A stretch of DNA of 64,000 nucleotides, taken from positions 429,226,539-429,290,538 of the forward strand of contig NC_080671.1 of the NCBI RefSeq assembly GCF_030247195.1, read 5' to 3'. Below the pieces are notes generated by a model. The model saw nothing but the letters and a program-made list of their open reading frames with translations, was not told where the DNA came from and did no database searches. Origin of the DNA: Topomyia yanbarensis (taxonomy: Eukaryota; Arthropoda; Insecta; Diptera; Culicidae). Shown in pieces: positions 57,081-64,000 of this stretch. Both the position numbers and the translations under genes were made by a program. Numbering within the stretch: position 1 is the stretch's first letter; every line of letters starts with the position of its first letter.

Positions 57081-58466
57081 TGCTTTTTAATTGGAAAAAA
57101 TATTTTCTGATATGGTTTCCATCAATTAATAAATCCGATCAGTTTGGCATTTAAGTTGCATGGGGAATACGCATTGTTATACCTGTATATTCTGACGATG
57201 AGATTGGACAAATGTTGCTCCAAATATCCAGAAAATAAAATTTTCAAACCCAGAGAAATTGTTTGATGTAATCATGTAGTAATCAATTTCGCCAAAATTC
57301 CATTAGTAAAATTGTAAATGTTCAATTAGGGAAAAATCTAATTTTCACATCTTTGCAGCTTTGCTCTGTCCAACGTGTCCAATTTTGTATGGCAACAAGT
57401 TATGCTACAAAGTACGAACAGAAGTTGAAAAAAGCATTCTAATGGCCCGAAACTGCACCCATTGCAATAAAGAATAGCTCCTCCAGTACAACTGGTTTCG
57501 ACCTTACTTGGTGAGTTATAGCCAAACTGTACCAAATTTACGAACCGGTTTCCGTTTTTCCGCAGCCTAAAACGCAGTCAACCGGAGCCAGGTTAAATAC
57601 TCCTTGCTGATTCAAAATCCAGTTAAATCTCACATTCTATATTTACCCGCCTCTCGCAAGCAAACACAAAGCCGTAAGGTAATAAAATATACAGGATAAC
57701 AGTGAAGATCAAGATTCTGCTGAGCTTAACTCCAAAGTAACTTTTACATGGCAGGCCCGGTACACGAGACAGAGAAAGAGAACGAGTCGGGGCGAGAGAG
57801 AGAGACACAGCTAGAGTGCTTGCGAATGTTTGCTTAATACCGGCGGCGTGTTTTGGTCCGGATCTGGTAAAATGCTACACCCCCTCAGTTTCGATTGCAG
57901 CCGTAACGGAAGCTGACTTCCAACTTCTAAGGAATAAAACCAACATCAAAGTTCCGGTGACAGGTGTGGCGCGGGGAGTGGTCGAGAACGGGAGTAGCTT
58001 GGCATTGATACATATCCATTTTCTGAGTATGGATAGGTATGCAGCGGAACGTTTCCGATAAGATTTCACGGTAGTCAAACCGTTGCCGGAGGTTGGAGAA
58101 GGTTTCAAAAGGTTAATCCCTATTTATGTGATTATAGTTACGACGGTAGATGGCAACGATGGCAGCAGAGGAAAACTGTGTGAAACATTGTGTAACCAAA
58201 GTCGGTATTTTGTTCAGTTGTCATCAAAATAAACTACACGAGAAAATTGTATTGGTTCAAAGTGACACCATTGAAGCATTCGTTTCATAATTTCGTGAAC
58301 CTGCTCCTTAAAAAAAATTTATACAAAAGTCGTCCCGCACATAGTTCAACGTACGCCAGGCAACTATGTTTGTCAAACACTCAGCGACAAACTTACCACG
58401 GAACTGTTCCTTGTTTACTGTTTACCCGGCAGCAGAACGTGTTCCATTTTAGACAGGTTTTTTGCT
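57081..58466. other. Upstream region of the OBP gene
   Basis: Unique-looking DNA with a GA-rich patch near 57770-57810. It presumably includes the control region of the gene at 58532. No specific site was recognised. Confidence 0.45.
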
Positions 58467-58502
58467 TATAAGTACCGTCGCTTATCGGGACGCTTCATCA
58501 GT
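58467..58502 (+). promoter_or_regulatory. Core promoter of the OBP gene
   Basis: TATAAG lies at 58467-58472, and the arthropod initiator TCAGT at 58498-58502 is 31 nt downstream. The predicted 5' UTR is about 33 nt. This is the best promoter in the window. Confidence 0.85.
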
Positions 58503-58531
58503 GTTAAACAAGAGCACTTCAGTATCCGACT

Positions 58532-59416
58532 ATGGCTCGATATCAGCTAGCCGTGATAGTTGCCTTCGCGGCACTGGTGCTGTCATCCTCTTCGAGTGAA
58601 CAAACCCCGAATGAAGCTCTACTGCAAGCGCAGGCAACCTGTGCCCACTATCTAGGAATCTCCGAGACCCGGTTGGCACAGTACAACAGCAGTGTCTATC
58701 CAACGGATCGGGAGACGATGTGTATGCTGCGATGTGTTGGAATCATCCTCGGATTCTGGGAGGATGATAAAGGCCTACTGATCGACAGCGCTCGGCAGCT
58801 GTTCCCCATCAACGGCGATATCGCCGTATTCTCACAGAAAGTCCTCCAATGTGTGGAACGCAAGCTAGCTTCCTACGATGCTTCGGACGCTTGTGCCAGA
58901 GCGTACTTCTCCTTCCGCTGTGCCATGCACCGAGCTGAGCCGTCATCCGGGGTAGCACCGTTCGAAAAACTAACTCCCGAACAGTTCATCAAAGCCCAGG
59001 TTACCTGCGCCCGCATTCTTCGTATCCCGCCGAACCATTTGAAGCTCTACAAGCAAGGCATTTTCCCGAACGATGCGGAAACTCGCTGCCTGTTCCGGTG
59101 CTTCGGAATCCGTACGGATTTGTACAGCGATAGCGAAGGTCCGAACCTGGAACGGTTGCATGCTCAATTCGCCGAAGATCAACTACCGCTGGAGAAGTTC
59201 AGGGCCCGGGCCAAACAGTGCATGGAGGTGAATCGACCGATGATTACGGATAACTGCACGGCGGCCTATCGGAATTTGTTCCTCTGCTTCAAGGATTACT
59301 TTAATGCGTTCTTTCTGAGGAATCGGCAGGCGATGATCGGGCTGGCAGTGCCGCAGGTGCCGCTGGTGCCGAGCGGTGCACAGACTGAGATGTTGCTGTA
59401 CAGTGATGATATTTAA
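58532..59416 (+). CDS. Two-domain (atypical) odorant-binding protein
   Basis: The intronless frame encodes 294 residues. Residues 1-22 are a signal peptide (LAVIVAFAALVLSSSSS), so the product is secreted. Two PBP/GOBP domains follow in tandem, each with the six-Cys pattern. Domain 1 has Cys 37, 64, 68, 107, 121 and 130 (C2-x3-C3, C5-x8-C6). Domain 2 has Cys 159, 186, 190, 230, 242 and 252 (C2-x3-C3, but C5-x9-C6). Such double-domain proteins are the atypical OBPs of mosquitoes and are expected to bind small hydrophobic ligands in sensory lymph or other secretions. N-glycosylation sequons occur at NSS (about 52) and NCT (about 241). A C-terminal tail of about 40 residues is Pro/Val-rich. The gene has its own promoter and poly(A) signal and no OBP neighbours in the window. 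Confidence 0.95.
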   Translation: MARYQLAVIVAFAALVLSSSSSEQTPNEALLQAQATCAHYLGISETRLAQYNSSVYPTDRETMCMLRCVGIILGFWEDDKGLLIDSARQLFPINGDIAVFSQKVLQCVERKLASYDASDACARAYFSFRCAMHRAEPSSGVAPFEKLTPEQFIKAQVTCARILRIPPNHLKLYKQGIFPNDAETRCLFRCFGIRTDLYSDSEGPNLERLHAQFAEDQLPLEKFRARAKQCMEVNRPMITDNCTAAYRNLFLCFKDYFNAFFLRNRQAMIGLAVPQVPLVPSGAQTEMLLYSDDI

Positions 59417-59420
59417 TAAA
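59415..59420 (+). terminator. Poly(A) signal of the OBP gene
   Basis: AATAAA overlaps the last two bases of the TAA stop codon, giving a very short 3' UTR. Confidence 0.7.
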
Positions 59421-60409
59421 CTTATTCTAACGTTACGTGACTTGTGTTTTGGACTGGACCAGAGGTAGGGGGAGTGGTACGTTTTGTTTTGTTTATTTTA
59501 CGGGTTGTTTTTTGGCAAACAACTTGCAGAGATAGATTCGAAGCGTTTTGCTTTGATGTGGTGGTATCATCGACTGTTGTTATGCAAAACACAAACCAGT
59601 GATGTAGTACTCAACAACTATTGTTCTGTATTGGAACAGGCGTGTAGGCATGAAAGCTCGTGTTTACATTCGTGTTTAAATAAGATTTAAATATAGATTT
59701 TGGCCCACTTAGCACGAAAATCACAGCTCAATATGTTCTGTGGAAGTTATTTTGTATAAAAAGTTTTAAAAACAAGAAGTAGTTCAAAACTTTTAAAGTA
59801 TATGTGAAAATCTGACTGATTGCCGGGCAAAATGAAACATCAAAATTACAGCAAATTGAAATCTTATTTTGATCTCATTTTACTGTCCTTACCTATCTTG
59901 TTTGTACATTTCTTACAAGAGACCCTGAACCGATCTTACCTAAACAAGTTTCAAACAAAAGGCCAAACGTGACCATTAGACGCTATTATTTTTATTCTTG
60001 GATATGTTATTTACTTTCTGGAATATGGGTGAATTTATCAAAACACAAGTCTTTGGCACAGATTTTTAGGCAGAGCAATTCCTAAAAATACCTTTCTAAT
60101 TAGCCATGGATCGTCTAGATCCGTTCACGAACGGCGGAGATATTAATCATTTTATATCTTTAGTTCTCACTTACTAATTCGCAATAACTAAAAACCGAAA
60201 CCGTTGCATGAACAGTATCGGTTTACTGATGGTTTATTTGTGTTAACATTTTGTGAATTTACTCAATATTGAAAGAACATTTTCTCAAAAATTAATAAGT
60301 CAATTCACAACAAAGGTAAAGCGCAAACCCCTGTTTGACCCTTGCATAAGGCATTGTGATCAGCCGTGAGTTTGATTTTTGATGGTATATGAATACACAG
60401 ATCGTCATA
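59421..60409. other. Intergenic DNA
   Basis: AT-rich, no gene recognised. It ends in the TA target site (60408-60409) of the next element. Confidence 0.5.
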
Positions 60410-62013
60410 CAGGGTGTTTGGTTCATGATTATGAACCTCTCGAGGGATGATTGATTGTCATATTTGGAGAAAAATTCGTTTGAAGAAATACCATCAAATC
60501 TCAACCGTTACAGAGTTATTGAACTTTTTGTGTAAAAAACTTATTTATCTTAAAATACCTCTAACTCGAAAAGTATACTTCGTATTTTAAATCTTTTGTT
60601 TTCATTGGAAAGGTGAGAAAATTTCCTATTGAATGGTGTTCTCATATCTTTCAGTTAATTAGTTTTAAATACCTTTAAGTTGTAAAGTGGTAAAAAGTTG
60701 GCGTTTTTGTTAATTTTCTCAAAATTATGAATTATGATTATAGCAATATCTATTATCCAAAAGTTGGGTTTTAAAACGATTCATAATTTGTTCTTCAACA
60801 TCATATTCCTATCTCTTCTCGTTTCTTTGTAATTTCATTACAAAACATTTCCTGTAATCGACTTGCAAGTATTTAAAAGACTCTAATCTAAAAAATATGC
60901 TTTATATCGTTATTTCCAAGTCTTTAATGGAAAGCTGAGAAAATTTCCTTTCGATTTATGTGCAAATATCCTTTAGTTAAGTGTACTGGATGACTTTTTA
61001 CTAGTAAAATAACTCAAAATTATCGTTTGTTGGAGTTTTGTAATTATTCTAATTATTATTCAACTAAATCTATCCTTACTATTGTTCATTTGGTGTCATT
61101 CTTTGTAACTTGTTGTTTGACACTTTATCCCTATCGCTTTTCATTTCGCTGCAATTTAATAGTTAACACAGCATGATCTCACCACAATTGTAGTGGGTTC
61201 GAAATCGTTGTTTTTGCATATGAAGCGAGGTGATAAAACTGATTTTGCTTCGAAACTAAAAGAGATAATTGAATAGAGTCAAAGAAAGAATTGTATAACT
61301 TGCTGAGATGAATTATTTCGATGATAATAATGGTGATGTTTATTATTTACTTTTTTAAGTAAATTAACGAAAATGCTAAAAATAACATTAACTTTAAACT
61401 AATTTACTTCAAGAAGAACACTAAATACACTTAACTGAAAGGTATTAATACATTTTTCTCTGCAAAATTTTTCTAGCTTTCGAATAAAAATAAGAAAAGG
61501 TACAATAAGTGCCATACTTTTTCTATAAGAGCTAGTATTAGTGAAAATGAGATAAAAATATCAAAATTCAATAACTCAAACACATGAAAACAAGTATAGA
61601 TAAGTGTATCATGTCAAAGAACAAATTGTGCAGCTCTTCAAGACAAACAATCTCTATTATTAACATGGTGATGTTAACTATTAAGATTTTCGCGAAATGA
61701 GCGAAAAATCGATCGAAATTGTTAAATTTTAAGTAAATTACTGTGAAAAGGTTACTTAACCTCATTAACTGAAACATGCGAAGACCTCATTCAATGGGAT
61801 TTTTTTTCACCTATTCAATGGATCTGAAAGATTTGAAATATAAAGTATACTTTTTGAGTTAGAGCTATTTTAAGACAACTAAGTTTTTAACTCAAAAAGT
61901 TCAATAACTTAGTAACGGTTGAGATTTGATGGTATGTGTAGAACGATTTTTTCCTCCAAATAAGACAGTCAATCATCCCTCGAGAGATTCCTAACCATGA
62001 ACCAAACACCCTG
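60410..62013. mobile_element. Non-autonomous DNA element with ~240-bp TIRs, TA target
   Basis: The 1604-bp element starts CAGGGTGTTTGGTTCATG and ends with its inverse, flanked by TA on both sides (60408-60409 and 62014-62015). The inverted arms extend about 240 bp each, roughly 60410-60645 and 61775-62013. Shared words include GGGATGATTGA, ACCATCAAATCTCAACCGTT and AAAGTATACTT. The interior is AT-rich without a transposase. The TA duplication suggests Tc1/mariner-like mobilisation. Confidence 0.9.
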
Positions 62014-62015
62014 TA

Positions 62016-62934
62016 TATTTATTTCATGTATTTAACTTATTTTATTCACTGTTTTCATTGCAAGCATTTTATCCCTTTTTTCCAGTCCTCACATTTTATT
62101 TAGTTTCCTCATTTTCCTAAATTCATTCAATTAAATGAATACATCTAAATTATTGATTTGACACAATTTTATTTATTCTATTGATTTATTGTTTAACTGT
62201 CCATTTTATTAATTCAATTCATTTTATTCCGTTTATATTTTACTTATATTGCATTCATTTTAAATGCTTTATTCGTTTTTTCTCATAATTTTATTTATTT
62301 ATTTTATTTAATTTTATTTAATTTATTGATTTTATTCATCTTAATAATTTTATTAATTTTATTTCTTTTGCTCAACTCTCAGCTCAGGCTAGAACTTAAT
62401 AATTTTATTATTTTATTTATTACATCAATATTTTGATTTTATTGATTTAATTGATCCAAATTTATTTAATGTGATTAATTCAACTCGTTTAATTAATTTG
62501 GTTAAATCAATTAATTTAATTCGTTCAATCCAATAATTTCATTTAATTCTTTGAATTTATTGACTTCGTTAAATTCCTTGATTTTATTGAATTATTAAAT
62601 TAGTTTAACTAATTTGTCGAATTTTGTTCATTCCATTCAATTTATTCATTCTATTCATTTGATTCATTTTATTCAACTTATTAATTTTATTTATTTTATT
62701 CGTTGCATTTATTTTATTAGTTTTACTGATTTTAATTGATATTATTGATTTTAATGGTTTTATTGATCTTATTCATTTTTTTTTATTTTATTCGTTTTAT
62801 TCATCTAATTTGTTTTATTTATTTTATTCATTTTAGTAATATTATGAATTTTATTCTTTATATTCTTTTTTTTCACTTCATTCATTTTATTAATTGAATC
62901 ATTTCATTGATTTTATTCATTTTATTTATTTTAG
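62016..62934 (-). repeat. 9-bp satellite, inverted orientation (ATTTTATTC)
   Basis: Degenerate array of ATTTTATTC/ATTTTATTGATT words. It is the same unit as the 36-44 kb array but on the opposite strand. Confidence 0.88.
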
Positions 62935-63479
62935 GAGGACTGTTAAGACAGTGAGGTTTATTCGGACCCCCTCGATTCCTCAGCAAATCGTAACTTTCTG
63001 ACTGTTGTACATTTTCGAGGAACCGCTATCGTTTAGACAGCTGCATCTAATTATTCGGTTATTTTAGAAAGGAGATACAATGTGTTACATTTTTTGCAAT
63101 CCTCAAAATAAAAATCATTTTAATGGTAAAGTCGTAATTAAATCTACAAATGCAAGTGAAAAAAACTACAGGTAAGTGTTTTAAAGATTTTAAGGTTCCT
63201 ATTGTTTGGAATTTCTCTAATAAATATTTCATAGGAAAACATAATTCCATTGCAAAAAAAATAATAAAAAAATTGAGAGACTGAATTGCCCCGTAGGGAG
63301 GTCCGAATTACCCCTACAATGTCAAAGGACGGAAAAACGTAGAGTTTTGAAAATCGTCGCCCAACGCTGCCATGGAGCAATGCAAATTAACTTCAGGTTC
63401 ATTTCAGGTAATTTTTTCACATTTATCCATCTAAAAGGGCGTTTTGCTTGGGTAGGTCCGAATAGGCCCGGGTTCCCCT
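62935..63479. mobile_element. Unclassified insertion in the satellite
   Basis: About 545 bp of normal-complexity DNA interrupts the array. Near its ends TATTCGGACC appears on the left (62958-62967) and in inverse on the right (63455-63464), which suggests diverged terminal repeats. Short minus frames (63059-63250, 63144-63380) are not recognised. The identity is uncertain. Confidence 0.45.
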
Positions 63480-64000
63480 ATTCATTTTATTAATTTTATT
63501 ATTTTATTAATTTTATCTTTTTCTTATTTTATTGGTTTTATTATTTTTATAAATTAGATTAATTTAAGTAATTTTATAAATTTTTTTATTTTTATTGATT
63601 TTATAAATTTTATTCATATTTTTCATATTATTCCTTTTATTTATTCTATTAATTTGATTAATTTCATTATTTTTTTTAAATTTTATTAACTTTATTTTTT
63701 TTTTATTTTATTATATTTATTAATATTATTAATTTTAATCATTTTATTGATTTTATTAATTTTATAAATCTATATTTTTTCTATTTGTTTAAATTTTATT
63801 AATTTTATTTGTTTTATTAAATTTATTAATTTTATTATTTTTATAGATTTTACTAATTTTATAAATTGCATTAATTTTGTAAATTTTATTCATTTCATTC
63901 ATTTTATTCATTTGATTCACTTCATTTATTTTATTTATTTTATTTATTTTATTTATTTTATTTATTTTATTTATTTTATTTATTTTATTTATTTTATTTA
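63480..64000 (-). repeat. 9-bp satellite, ending in a pure TTTTATTTA run
   Basis: This is the ATTTTATTC-like array. The last 85 bp are an almost pure TTTTATTTA 9-mer tandem that runs off the window, so the array continues to the right. Confidence 0.9.

Noticed and set aside
1..64000. CRISPR array, operon or bacterial system
   Set aside because: The window is animal nuclear DNA. The regular repeats are protein-coding minisatellites or simple satellites without unique spacers.

Overview
This window is nuclear DNA of a mosquito, most likely a repeat-rich culicine; the species cannot be fixed from the sequence. The evidence is a two-domain odorant-binding protein of the mosquito atypical type, an ITmD37E-type mariner-like element, a tRNA-derived SINE, BEL/Pao and non-LTR relics of mosquito type, and intronless genes with arthropod TATA/TCAGT core promoters. 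I can support only three host protein genes: a small secreted Tyr-rich protein (15654-16211, +), a chitin-binding mucin/peritrophin (16214-18682, -) that meets it tail to tail, and a two-domain OBP (58532-59416, +).

Layout. 0-1.3 kb has no recognisable gene. 2.3-3.6 kb is an almost complete mariner-like element with TIRs and TA duplication but a frameshifted transposase. 4.1-7.6 kb is a non-LTR retrotransposon (endonuclease, RT, RNase H) broken by three in-frame stops. 8.05-11.5 kb is a composite repeat with CA/TA microsatellites and repeated hairpin ends. 11.5-14.2 kb is non-coding DNA rich in GTGAAC/GTTCAC words and holds a Harbinger-like MITE, a short perfect palindrome and a TTAA-flanked element. 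15.6-18.7 kb is the gene pair. 19.1-25.4 kb is a nested heap: a non-LTR RT fragment split by a foldback element, and a minus-strand BEL/Pao element interrupted by another LINE and by a copy of part of the neighbouring mucin gene. 26.4-29.4 kb holds two relics of a LINE ORF1 region, and 30.9-32.6 kb a long-unit imperfect tandem repeat.

At 33.86-34.58 kb lies a nearly perfect 723-bp palindrome. From 36 to 57 kb the window is almost all low-complexity satellite: a degenerate 9-bp A-rich array, a T-rich array, an 11-bp array and a second T-rich array. MITEs, a SINE and one more composite repeat are inserted in them. 57-60.4 kb carries the OBP. 60.4-62.0 kb is an element with about 240-bp TIRs, and the window ends in the 9-bp array in inverted orientation.

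The host genes do not form a pathway. The mucin and its convergent neighbour may overlap at their mRNA 3' ends. The OBP stands alone. Most of the window is the product of repeat expansion and nested insertion.
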